A stretch of 11,886 bases of DNA. Origin: Candidatus Aerophobota bacterium (lineage in GTDB: Bacteria; Aerophobota; Aerophobia; Aerophobales; JAGGXI01). The notes beneath the pieces were generated by a model, which did no database searches, was not told where the DNA came from, and saw only the letters and a list, made by a program, of their open reading frames with translations. Every line of letters starts with the position of its first letter. The first letter of the stretch is position 1. Of this stretch, positions 1 to 6,471 are shown piece by piece. Both the position numbers and the translations under genes were made by a program. Where the stretch lies: assembly GCA_021163155.1 (NCBI GenBank), contig JAGGXI010000003.1, forward strand, positions 1-11,886. The letters are read 5' to 3'.

Positions 1-100
1 CTGTTAGAGTGCCTGGCCTGGGTAGGGGAGGCTTTAACCTCCCAATAGACTTTAACTCTTGTTTTGCAAAGGGCGACTGAAGTTGCTCCTACCCAAAAAA
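1..100 (+). other. structured non-coding leader upstream of rnfD (candidate RNA element or dispersed repeat)
   Basis: Several inverted repeats nest here. GGGTAGG (20-26) pairs with CCTACCC (88-94) as an outer stem. Inside it GGAGG (27-31) pairs with CCTCC (38-42), and GCAA (66-69) with TTGC (83-86). The layout, a closing stem around two hairpins, resembles a small cis-acting RNA, but I do not match it to a named riboswitch class and no T-rich terminator follows. One reading frame is open from 3 to a stop at 78-80, but its peptide is not one I recognise and rnfC cannot be identified from it. TTGCTCCTA at 83-91 recurs at 113-121 as a direct repeat. Confidence 0.35.
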
Positions 101-128
101 GAAAAATATTTTTTGCTCCTAAAAAATT

Positions 129-146
129 TAATCTTTATGAAGATTA
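129..146. promoter_or_regulatory. perfect inverted repeat upstream of rnfD
   Basis: TAATCTT (129-135) and AAGATTA (140-146) form a perfect 7-bp inverted repeat with a TATG centre. It lies about 100 bases ahead of the rnfD start in AT-rich DNA. It could be a repressor operator or a small hairpin. No convincing -35/-10 pair could be fixed beside it. Confidence 0.3.
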
Positions 147-249
147 GACTCAGAGCAATATTCGACGATAAACTTAATGGTCATCATTCAAATTGCCGAA
201 TTCAGGTTAAAGTTAAGTCTTTGGATTAGAAACGTAAGGAGGGAACCTC

Positions 250-1230
250 GTGATAGATAAGGTAAAGAAGGAAAAAATAAAGAAGAAAAGAAAAAGAGAA
301 ACATTTATAATTTCTTCTTCTCCTCATATAAAAGATAAAATTTCTGTATCTAAGATAATGTGGGGGGTAATTATAGCCTTGATTCCAGTTATGGGAGTTA
401 GTATTTACTTTTTTCGATTAAGAGCGATAGAGTTAATTATTATTTGTAGTCTCAGTAGTGTAACTACTGAGATTGTCTTTTTGAAAATAAGAGGAAAAGA
501 TTTCCCTCGAGAGCCAAGCGCTTTAATTACTGGGATACTGTTAGCTTTAGTTCTTCCTCCAACTCTTCCTCTTTGGAGTGCAGCTATAGGAGCTGTTTTT
601 GCTATTATTATCGGAAAGCAGATTTTTGGTGGTTTAGGATACAACATTTTTAATCCTGCTTTAGTAGGGAGAGCTTTTCTAATGGCTACATTTCCTGTCC
701 TGATGACCATCTGGGTAAAGCCCTTTACTTTAAATGCAGTAACTACAGCTACTCCTTTAGGATTAATGAAATTTCAGCATCAATCTACTCCTCTTTTAAA
801 ATTATTTTTAGGTAATACATCTGGTTCATTAGGAGAGACTTCTGCTTTAGCCATCCTTATAGGAGGAGTTTATCTTCTTATAAAAAGATATATAGATTGG
901 CGAGTGCCTTTGGCTTCTTTTTCCACTGTAGCTATATTAAGTGGTATATTTCACTTGATCTATCCTCATCTTTATGGAGGACCATTGTTTAATTTACTCG
1001 CAGGGGGATTAATGATAGGGGCTTTCTTTATGGCTACAGATCCCGTGACTACTCCAGTATCCAAAAAAGGAAGATGGGTTTTTGGAATAGGGTCTGGATT
1101 TCTTGTGGTGATTATCCGTAATTGGGGAGGATATCCAGAAGGAGAAATGTTCTCTATACTTCTTATGAATGCTTTAACTCCTTTAATAGATAGATATATT
1201 AAACCAACTGTTCTTGGAGGAGGTAAATAG
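250..1230 (+). CDS. rnfD: RnfD, membrane FMN subunit of the Rnf electron transport complex
   Basis: RnfD is an integral membrane subunit of the ferredoxin:NAD oxidoreductase that couples electron flow to Na+ or H+ transport. In this family an FMN is bound covalently to a threonine. The matching motif is TTATPL at residues 165-170, so Thr168 is the likely attachment site. Other family blocks are FNPALVGRAFL (134-144), GAFFMATDPVTTP (257-269) and the RNWGGYPEG/NALTPLID tail (about 290-314). Eight or nine hydrophobic segments run from residue 36 to 316. Length (326 aa) is normal for RnfD and shorter than NqrB, and TTAT rather than SGAT favours Rnf over Nqr. The GTG start is fixed by AAGGAGGG at 236-243. 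The N-terminus is unusually basic (mostly Lys/Arg in residues 4-16). The stop abuts the rnfG start, so the two are co-translated. Confidence 0.94.
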   Translation: MIDKVKKEKIKKKRKRETFIISSSPHIKDKISVSKIMWGVIIALIPVMGVSIYFFRLRAIELIIICSLSSVTTEIVFLKIRGKDFPREPSALITGILLALVLPPTLPLWSAAIGAVFAIIIGKQIFGGLGYNIFNPALVGRAFLMATFPVLMTIWVKPFTLNAVTTATPLGLMKFQHQSTPLLKLFLGNTSGSLGETSALAILIGGVYLLIKRYIDWRVPLASFSTVAILSGIFHLIYPHLYGGPLFNLLAGGLMIGAFFMATDPVTTPVSKKGRWVFGIGSGFLVVIIRNWGGYPEGEMFSILLMNALTPLIDRYIKPTVLGGGK

Positions 1231-1785
1231 TTGAAGAAAGCATTTCAAATGATTCTCGTTCTTTGTTTAGTAAGTGCAATTTCTGGAGGAGCTCTGGTGG
1301 GAATATATAGATATAGTCAGCCCTTGATAGAGGTTAATAAGAAAAAAGAGGTTCAAAAAGCTATATTTACCGTTCTCCCTCAGACAAAAAACTATAAAGT
1401 TATAATAAAAAATGAAAGAAAAATTTATGAAGGGTTTGATGTTTCAGGAAAATTAACGGGTTATGCCTTTGTAGGAAAAGGGGGAGGATATCAGGGTGAA
1501 ATTGAGGTAATGATTGGAATGAATCCCCAGTTTGCAAAAATTAGAGGAATAGAGATACTGGAATCAGTAGAGACTCCAGGGTTAGGGGCAAAGATTACTT
1601 CTGATTGGTTTAAGAACCAGTTCAAAAAGTTAAATTTTCTACCCTTTATCGATTTAATTAAAGGTAAGAAACCGGAAAAGCCCAATCAAATCCAGGCTAT
1701 TACTGGAGCAACTATCTCTTCGCGAGCAGTAGTAAATATCTTAAATAAGACCATTAAAGAGGTAAGAGAAGAGCTGGGAAAGTGA
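1231..1785 (+). CDS. rnfG: RnfG, covalent-FMN subunit of the Rnf complex
   Basis: RnfG is anchored by one N-terminal helix (residues about 7-29), with the FMN-binding domain outside the membrane. The family FMN-attachment motif S/T-G-A-T appears as TGAT at residues 158-161, so Thr161 should carry the FMN phosphoester bond. Conserved upstream blocks are GGGYQGEI (84-91) and ESVETPGLGAKI (111-122). Length of 184 aa is normal. The start is TTG directly after the rnfD stop; GGAGGAGGT at 1216-1224, inside the end of rnfD, sits six bases ahead and supports it. After this gene come only 24 bases and then a convergent gene, so rnfE, rnfA and rnfB, which usually follow rnfG, are absent at this locus. 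NqrC is the alternative, but the partner gene argues for Rnf. Confidence 0.94.
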   Translation: MKKAFQMILVLCLVSAISGGALVGIYRYSQPLIEVNKKKEVQKAIFTVLPQTKNYKVIIKNERKIYEGFDVSGKLTGYAFVGKGGGYQGEIEVMIGMNPQFAKIRGIEILESVETPGLGAKITSDWFKNQFKKLNFLPFIDLIKGKKPEKPNQIQAITGATISSRAVVNILNKTIKEVREELGK

Positions 1786-1809
1786 GCAGTACTACATAGA
1801 GATTAATGC

Positions 1810-2388
1810 TTAAACAAATTTATCATAAATTTGCGGTGTATTTATGTTAATAATAACTCCTCTATCTTCTACGGGTACAGTAATAATATATGGCGGATAA
1901 TTTTTTATTACATATCTTGCTCCTATATCCAGAGGAGCATTCATTAACTCTTTAAAGAAAAAATTACTAAAAATAGTAGGGTGGCCTCTTTTATCGCCGA
2001 ATGTAGGAATAATAATAGATTTCTCATATTCAAGGAACTTATTCTTTAGCTTCTTATAAGTCTCTTCTTTAACTAAAGGTTGGTCTACTAAAGCCATAAT
2101 GATACCCTCTATATCTTTTGATATCTCTTTTAAACCAACCTGAAGGGAAAAAAGTTGTCCCTTGCGATATTCTCTATTAAAAACTACTTTTACTCCCGAT
2201 AGGTCAGCCTTTTTTATAATAATTGAAGATTGATAACCTAAAACAACTATTGTCTCCTCACATACAATCTTTAACTTCTTTATTATGCATTCAATAAAAG
2301 TAGTAGAATTAATAGGGAGTAAAGGTTTTAAGTCCCTCATTCTCTTTCCTTCCCCTGCTGCTAAAAGAATTCCTCCTAACTTTTTCAT
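1810..2388 (-). CDS. MocA/MobA-like nucleotidyltransferase (molybdenum cofactor cytidylyltransferase family)
   Basis: The 192-aa protein has a GT-A nucleotidyltransferase fold. At the N-terminus LLAAGEGKRM (residues 8-17) and KPLLPI (21-26) form the NTP-binding loop. ALVDQPLV (about 99-106) holds the metal-binding Asp, and the GDKRGHPTIF block (about 131-140) and a closing NINTP segment match MocA-type proteins. MocA transfers CMP to molybdopterin for enzymes of the xanthine dehydrogenase family, but the same fold also serves sugar-phosphate and other nucleotidyl transfers, so the substrate is not proven. It is last in a four-gene minus-strand unit, 18 bases after the symporter. Its RBS is poor, so translation may depend on coupling. 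It converges with rnfG, and I see no clear terminator in the 24-base gap. Confidence 0.8.
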   Translation of the reverse strand: MKKLGGILLAAGEGKRMRDLKPLLPINSTTFIECIIKKLKIVCEETIVVLGYQSSIIIKKADLSGVKVVFNREYRKGQLFSLQVGLKEISKDIEGIIMALVDQPLVKEETYKKLKNKFLEYEKSIIIPTFGDKRGHPTIFSNFFFKELMNAPLDIGARYVIKNYPPYIITVPVEDRGVIININTPQIYDKFV

Positions 2389-2406
2389 CTTATTATTTAT
2401 CTCATT

Positions 2407-3891
2407 TTATAAAGCATTCTTCTCTAACAGTGTTTTATCTAAATAATTAATGAATTCCTCTGCTTTCTTGCGCGGAGGTCTGGTTAATAAACTAATTCCT
2501 ATAAAAACTACACTTGATGTAATCCCTCCCCATACGCCAGGCCAATGTCCTAAGGGATAGCATTTAGTAATATACAGAGTAGCCGTTATTATAGCTCCAA
2601 CAACCATACTTGCTATAGCCCCTGCAGATGTTCCTCTCTTCCAGAAGAATGCTCCTATTATAGTGGGGACTGTCATCAAAAGGCCGGTAGAAGAAGCAAC
2701 AGACAAAGTTGAAATAAGGCCAAATCTTGCCCGGGCAAAAAGAAAGGCAATAATTCCTATTACCGGTATTATAAATTTACCCATCCAGAGTACTTTTTCT
2801 TCACTTGCCTTTGTTCTTATATTCTGGTATATGTCTTTAGCAAACATTGAAGATAAGGAGAGCATAATAGAATCAATTGTTGAGATAGCTGCAGCCATAA
2901 TAGCTACCATAGCTATTAAAGCAAGTGTTGTTGGAATAAACGATAAGGAAAGAAGGGTAGGGGAAGCCTTATCAGCTATTGACAAATTGGGACAAAGGAG
3001 TTTTGCGGAAAATCCCCAAAGGACTGTAATTACCGTATACACAAATCCAAAAATCAAAAAGCCTCCGCACATTCTTTTGAGAGCGCCCATCGATTTTGGT
3101 ATAAAAAGCCTTTGGCTAACCTGAGGATTAGATATAGAAAAGAAAAACCATGGAAGAGTTAACCCAAGATAGACTTTAAAACTGAAAAATCCTGGACCGG
3201 GTAAAGTTAACCATTGAGGATAATTTAATTCCAATTTATTAAAGAAGTTTCCAAAACCACCAAATCCTTTATATATAACAAAAAATGTAATTGTAATTGC
3301 TGTTATAATCATTACAAGTGCCTGAAGAGAATCGGTCCAGGCAACAGAACGCATTCCTGCTATCCATGCCCAAACAATTGCTATAATAGTAGCTAATAGT
3401 AAACCGACAATAAAGGGTATACCTCCATAGGATAAAATTTCCATCAAATATGCCACACCCATCAATTGGACCGCACTGTAAGGAATTAAAAAAATTAGGC
3501 ATAATACAGCAGCTACAAAGGCTACCCCTTTATTTTGATATCGGTCACCTAAAAGCTCAGCCGGGGTAACGTATCCAAATTTTTTCCCCACCAGCCAGAA
3601 TCTTGGTCCAAAGAAAATAACCAGCATCAATCCAGCAAGATAAGTTAATTCAAAACCTAAAGCTCCTACTCCACCTTTATATGTAAATCCCGCTAATCCA
3701 ATCATCATAAATGCACTATAAGTTGTTGCACTATAAGTTAAAGCAGAAACAAATCCACCGATTTTGCGATTAGCTATAAAGTATTCTGATAAGCCTTTTC
3801 CTAATCCTTTACGAGAAGCAATAGCGATTAAGGTACCCACTATTACCCAGATTCCCACTGCTAGGAGTGTATAAACTGTATGTATCTGCAT
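2407..3891 (-). CDS. sodium:solute symporter (SSS family)
   Basis: A 494-aa polytopic membrane protein of the SSS (SLC5-like) family, using the sodium gradient to import a small solute. Family marks are the broken first core helix TYSATTYSAF (52-61), the GMRSVAWTDSLQ loop (179-190), SNPQVSQRLF (254-263), and AAAISTIDS (333-341) with the following Ser-rich stretch, which aligns with the Na2 site of this family. About thirteen hydrophobic segments are visible. The sequence resembles the proline, pantothenate and monocarboxylate branches, but I cannot name the substrate. GGAGAG just ahead of the ATG supports the start. The upstream small membrane gene ends exactly where this one begins (TAA-ATG), as expected for an accessory subunit. 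Co-transcription with a hydrolase and a MocA-like enzyme suggests uptake of that pathway's substrate. Confidence 0.93.
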   Translation of the reverse strand: MQIHTVYTLLAVGIWVIVGTLIAIASRKGLGKGLSEYFIANRKIGGFVSALTYSATTYSAFMMIGLAGFTYKGGVGALGFELTYLAGLMLVIFFGPRFWLVGKKFGYVTPAELLGDRYQNKGVAFVAAVLCLIFLIPYSAVQLMGVAYLMEILSYGGIPFIVGLLLATIIAIVWAWIAGMRSVAWTDSLQALVMIITAITITFFVIYKGFGGFGNFFNKLELNYPQWLTLPGPGFFSFKVYLGLTLPWFFFSISNPQVSQRLFIPKSMGALKRMCGGFLIFGFVYTVITVLWGFSAKLLCPNLSIADKASPTLLSLSFIPTTLALIAMVAIMAAAISTIDSIMLSLSSMFAKDIYQNIRTKASEEKVLWMGKFIIPVIGIIAFLFARARFGLISTLSVASSTGLLMTVPTIIGAFFWKRGTSAGAIASMVVGAIITATLYITKCYPLGHWPGVWGGITSSVVFIGISLLTRPPRKKAEEFINYLDKTLLEKNAL

Positions 3892-4110
3892 TTAGTCTCT
3901 CCAGCGTATAAAAATAGTAAACATTGATATTATAGTAATGAATGACCAGATAATATAGAAAAGAAAGGAGCCGTATATCCTCGGCATATTCTTTAGTAAA
4001 GTATAGGGAATAGTATAATCTAATACTAAAAGAATAAGAAACCAGACTAAATAACCTCTTCTCATCTTTGAAAATTTTTTCTTCTGTTTTTTTATAGTGG
4101 GTGTAGACAT
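3892..4110 (-). CDS. small two-helix membrane protein, probable SSS symporter partner
   Basis: This 72-aa protein has a strongly basic N-terminus (residues 7-19) followed by two hydrophobic helices (about 22-37 and 48-68). Size, topology and position directly before an SSS symporter match the small accessory proteins known beside such transporters (the DUF3311, DUF997/YhdT and DUF4212 type). I cannot tell from sequence alone which of these families it belongs to; DUF3311 seems closest. Its stop codon abuts the symporter ATG, which points to equal production and a joint membrane complex. A strong purine-rich RBS (GAAGGAGAAGG) precedes the start. The basic N-terminus predicts that the tail faces the cytoplasm. 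Confidence 0.72.
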   Translation of the reverse strand: MSTPTIKKQKKKFSKMRRGYLVWFLILLVLDYTIPYTLLKNMPRIYGSFLFYIIWSFITIISMFTIFIRWRD

Positions 4111-4142
4111 TTTTTCCTTCTCCTTCGGGTTTTATTTACTTA

Positions 4143-4694
4143 TTAAAACATAATTTTCTCTGTCGTTGTTATCTTTGCTCCGTATAAGGACTCCATTTGA
4201 TGAATAAGTATTTTTTGACCAAATTCATCTAATGAAGCAACGGCATCTATGGGAATTACTACATAGTATCCTCTGCGTGATGCATCAGCAGCTGTCTCTA
4301 ACACACAAATGTTTGATACTGTTCCGCTGATAAGGAGCGTATCTATTTTTAGCTCTTTTAAGTATCTTTCCAGAAAAGTTCCATAAAATGCATTGTATGT
4401 TTGTTTTTTAATGTAATAATCATTTTCTTTTGGCTTTAATTCCTCAATTATATTAGCACCCCAGCTGCCTTGAACACAATGCACTGGCCACCTCTTAAAT
4501 TCTATCCAATCTGGCCTGTGCCAGTCCTGCGTATAAAAAATAGGGATTTTGCTTTCCCTTGCTTTTTTTATCAGTTTTTTGATGTTTGGTATTACCCTGG
4601 TTACAGAAGGCACATAAAGGCTTCCCTTTTCATTGGCAAAATCGTTTTGCATATCTACTACCATCAGAGAAGTCTTCCCGGGATTTAATTTCAT
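4143..4694 (-). CDS. nicotinamidase/isochorismatase-family cysteine hydrolase
   Basis: The isochorismatase-like fold uses an Asp-Lys-Cys triad to hydrolyse an amide (or vinyl ether). In the 183-aa form used here these are Asp14 (VVDMQNDF), Lys96 or Lys97 (IKKQTY) and Cys130 (VSNICVLETAADA). The block QDWH (56-59) with WPVHCVQGSWGA (69-80) supplies Asp57, His59 and His72, the metal site of nicotinamidases, so nicotinamide to nicotinate is the best guess. Ureidoacrylate-type or other amides remain possible. A longer frame reaches an ATG at 4733 but has no RBS there; the ATG at 4694 has AGAGG eight to ten bases upstream and starts where family members do. It heads a unit with the small membrane protein, the symporter and the MocA-like gene. 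Confidence 0.88.
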   Translation of the reverse strand: MKLNPGKTSLMVVDMQNDFANEKGSLYVPSVTRVIPNIKKLIKKARESKIPIFYTQDWHRPDWIEFKRWPVHCVQGSWGANIIEELKPKENDYYIKKQTYNAFYGTFLERYLKELKIDTLLISGTVSNICVLETAADASRRGYYVVIPIDAVASLDEFGQKILIHQMESLYGAKITTTEKIMF

Positions 4695-4757
4695 TTTCAG
4701 CCTCTTATCCTTATAATAAAAGAGGATAGACAAAGTTAAAACTATATTAACAAAAAT

Positions 4758-4782
4758 CTAAATTTTAGCAAACTTTAGTTTG
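4758..4782. promoter_or_regulatory. two abutting palindromes in the divergent intergenic region (candidate operator)
   Basis: CTAAA-T-TTTAG (4758-4768) is directly followed by CAAACT-TT-AGTTTG (4769-4782), both perfect. The second overlaps the first bases of a TTGACA hexamer (4780-4785). The pair lies between the nicotinamidase-type gene (minus) and the RseC-like gene (plus), a natural place for a repressor that controls one or both units. Operator function is inferred. Confidence 0.45.
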
Positions 4783-4807
4783 ACATAACCAGAGTATATT
4801 ATATTAT
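4780..4807 (+). promoter_or_regulatory. candidate sigma-70-type promoter for the RseC-like operon
   Basis: TTGACA (4780-4785) is a perfect -35 hexamer. TATTAT (4802-4807), one base off TATAAT, follows after 16 bases. TSS and RBS (AGGAG, 4813-4817) would then be very close, giving a very short leader. The -10 choice is therefore uncertain, because the stretch holds several overlapping TATATT-like words. Confidence 0.4.
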
Positions 4808-4826
4808 TAAACAGGAGATTTGCAAA

Positions 4827-5276
4827 GTGGAAACGAATAAATCTAATATTGGTGAATGGGGAGTAGTGGTAGAGGCATCTTCTGATAAAGCCAAGGTAAG
4901 ATTGGAGCGTAAATCAATTTGCGAAAAATGTGGACTTTGCTTATACAAAGATAAAGACTTTGTAGTAACAGAAGTAGTGAATAAGAAAGGAGCAAGAAAA
5001 GGGGATAAGGTAAAAATCCAACTCTCGTCTACTAAAGCTCTGCAGGCTACTTTTATTATGTTTATGATTCCTTTAATTTCATTATTAACAGGAATACTTA
5101 TAGGTTACCTTCTTTCTAAACGGTTCGGCTTGCCAGGTTTTTATCAGATATTGATAGGCTTTATCTTTTTTGGGTTAAGTTTTCTTTTTATCCGCAACTA
5201 TGATAAAAAGATTAAAGATAAACATTCTTATCAACCAACGATAGTAAGGGTTAAAGGACAGGGAGGTTTTGATTAA
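4827..5276 (+). CDS. RseC/MucC-family membrane protein (SoxR_RseC type)
   Basis: The 149-aa protein matches the RseC/MucC plan: a short N-terminal beta-rich domain with a cysteine cluster, Cys32-x2-Cys35-x2-Cys38, then two transmembrane helices (about 72-96 and 106-123) and a charged cytoplasmic tail. The family opening GVVVE at 12-16 and the RKGDKVKIQL segment (57-66) are typical. In Escherichia coli RseC acts in sigma-E control and is grouped with the Rsx system that reduces SoxR; Rsx is homologous to Rnf. That makes the rnfDG pair 3 kb upstream a plausible partner, though the two are not in one operon. The GTG start has AGGAG at 4813-4817. The radical SAM gene follows after about 20 bases and is probably co-transcribed. 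Confidence 0.8.
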   Translation: METNKSNIGEWGVVVEASSDKAKVRLERKSICEKCGLCLYKDKDFVVTEVVNKKGARKGDKVKIQLSSTKALQATFIMFMIPLISLLTGILIGYLLSKRFGLPGFYQILIGFIFFGLSFLFIRNYDKKIKDKHSYQPTIVRVKGQGGFD

Positions 5277-5299
5277 AGCAAAATTTTATGAGGTGAATG

Positions 5300-6238
5300 A
5301 TGAGGGCTTATGGACCAGTTCCATCCAGGCGATTGGGACGCAGCTTAGGAATAAATAATATTCCTCCTAAAGTATGTACTTATTCTTGTGTTTATTGTCA
5401 GGTTGGAAAAACAACAAAGATGGAGATCAACCGAGGAGATTTTTATAGGCAAGAGGATATAATTAAAGAGGCTAAGGAAAAGGTAGAGAGTGCTAAGAAA
5501 AACAGAGAAGCCATAGATTATTTAAGTTTTGTGCCTGATGGAGAGCCAACCCTGGATATTAATATAGGGGATGAGATTGATCTCTTAAAACCTTTAGAAA
5601 TCAAGATTGCCGTGATTACAAATGCTTCATTAATATGGAATGATGATGTCAAAAATGATTTATTAAAAGCTAATTGGGTCTCTTTAAAAGTAGATGCTAT
5701 AAGTGAAGATATCTGGCATAAGATTAATAGACCCCACAAATCATTGAAACTTGAGGCAATTTTAGAAGGGGCACTTGAATTTGCTAATATCTTTAAAGGC
5801 GAATTAGCAACAGAAACTATGTTCATTCAAGGTATTAATGATAATGAAAAGGAGATTAGAAAGATAGCTGATTTCTTGGCGAGGTTAAACCCGAATAAAG
5901 CTTATATCGCTGTTCCTACAAGACCACCAGCAAAAAAAGGGACAAGACCTGCAAATGAGCAGGTTATTACTAAAGCATACCAGATTTTTAGTAGAAATCT
6001 AAGCAATGTAGAATATTTAATTGGCTATGAAGGAAATGCTTTTGCATCTACAGGAAATGTTGAAGATGACTTACTTAGTATTACCTCTGTGCATCCAATG
6101 AGAGAGGAAGGTATCAATGAGTTTTTATCCAAAACCAAATCAGATTGGAATATTATCCAAAAATTGATTAAAGAGAAAAAACTCATAGAGATGAAATACC
6201 AGGGAAAGAAGTTTTATATGAGGAAATTACATGATTGA
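5300..6238 (+). CDS. radical SAM protein, COG0731-like, with C-terminal winged-helix-like tail
   Basis: The CxxxCxxC motif that holds the S-adenosylmethionine [4Fe-4S] cluster is Cys26, Cys30 and Cys33 (VCTYSCVYC), placed after the family N-terminus GPVPSRRLGRSLGI. DGEPTL (about 80-85) is the radical SAM glycine/GEP motif. A TIM-barrel-like core runs to about residue 235. The last 50 residues (from SVHPMREEG) look like a small winged-helix domain. Enzymes of this group are widespread in anaerobes and archaea; the reaction is not established, and I do not assign one. Two ATGs are adjacent (5297 and 5300). GAGGTGA at 5290-5296 is better spaced for the second, which I chose. The 3' end overlaps the DUF2007 gene by eight bases. 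Confidence 0.88.
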   Translation: MRAYGPVPSRRLGRSLGINNIPPKVCTYSCVYCQVGKTTKMEINRGDFYRQEDIIKEAKEKVESAKKNREAIDYLSFVPDGEPTLDINIGDEIDLLKPLEIKIAVITNASLIWNDDVKNDLLKANWVSLKVDAISEDIWHKINRPHKSLKLEAILEGALEFANIFKGELATETMFIQGINDNEKEIRKIADFLARLNPNKAYIAVPTRPPAKKGTRPANEQVITKAYQIFSRNLSNVEYLIGYEGNAFASTGNVEDDLLSITSVHPMREEGINEFLSKTKSDWNIIQKLIKEKKLIEMKYQGKKFYMRKLHD

Positions 6239-6434
6239 GATATACTCAGCGGTAAATATTCTGGAGGCAGAGCTAATAAAGTCTTTACTTAAAGAAAATG
6301 AGATAGATTGCCTTCTTTTAAACAAAAATATAACCACCCTTTACGGCACTTCCATTCCTTTTGGAGGAATTAAAATTATGGTTAATGAAGAGGATAAAGA
6401 AGAAGCTGATTCTCTTATCTCATCCATACCTTAA
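6231..6434 (+). CDS. DUF2007 family small protein
   Basis: A 67-aa soluble protein with the DUF2007 pattern: an opening strand and helix (IYSAVNILEAELIKSLLKE), a cysteine-bearing second strand (IDCLLLN), then FGGIKIMVNEEDKEEADSL, where a final strand IKIMV precedes an acidic helix. The family has been called putative signal-transducing on structural similarity to PII-like folds, but no biochemical role is known to me. Its ATG lies within the last codons of the radical SAM gene, an eight-base overlap with GAGGAAA as RBS, so its translation is coupled to that enzyme. It is the last gene of the plus-strand unit and converges with the desulfidase-type gene after 37 bases; no strong terminator is visible there. 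Confidence 0.77.
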   Translation: MIEIYSAVNILEAELIKSLLKENEIDCLLLNKNITTLYGTSIPFGGIKIMVNEEDKEEADSLISSIP

Positions 6435-6471
6435 GGTTTCTACGGGATTTGAGCAAACTATCTTCAATGTT

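Noticed and set aside
3-80. Open frame at the left edge as the end of rnfC or another gene
   Set aside because: Only about 25 codons, no recognisable family end, and the same bases form good inverted repeats; not enough to call a gene.
2663-3124. 153-codon plus-strand frame
   Set aside because: Lies antisense within the well-supported SSS symporter gene and has no family features; a shadow.
4143-4733. Longer 196-aa form of the nicotinamidase-type protein
   Set aside because: The ATG at 4733 has no RBS and adds 13 residues not expected for the family; the ATG at 4694 is better placed.
6435-6471. Bidirectional terminator between the DUF2007 and desulfidase-type genes
   Set aside because: Only a four-base stem (CAAT/ATTG) around a T-rich loop is visible; too weak to support.
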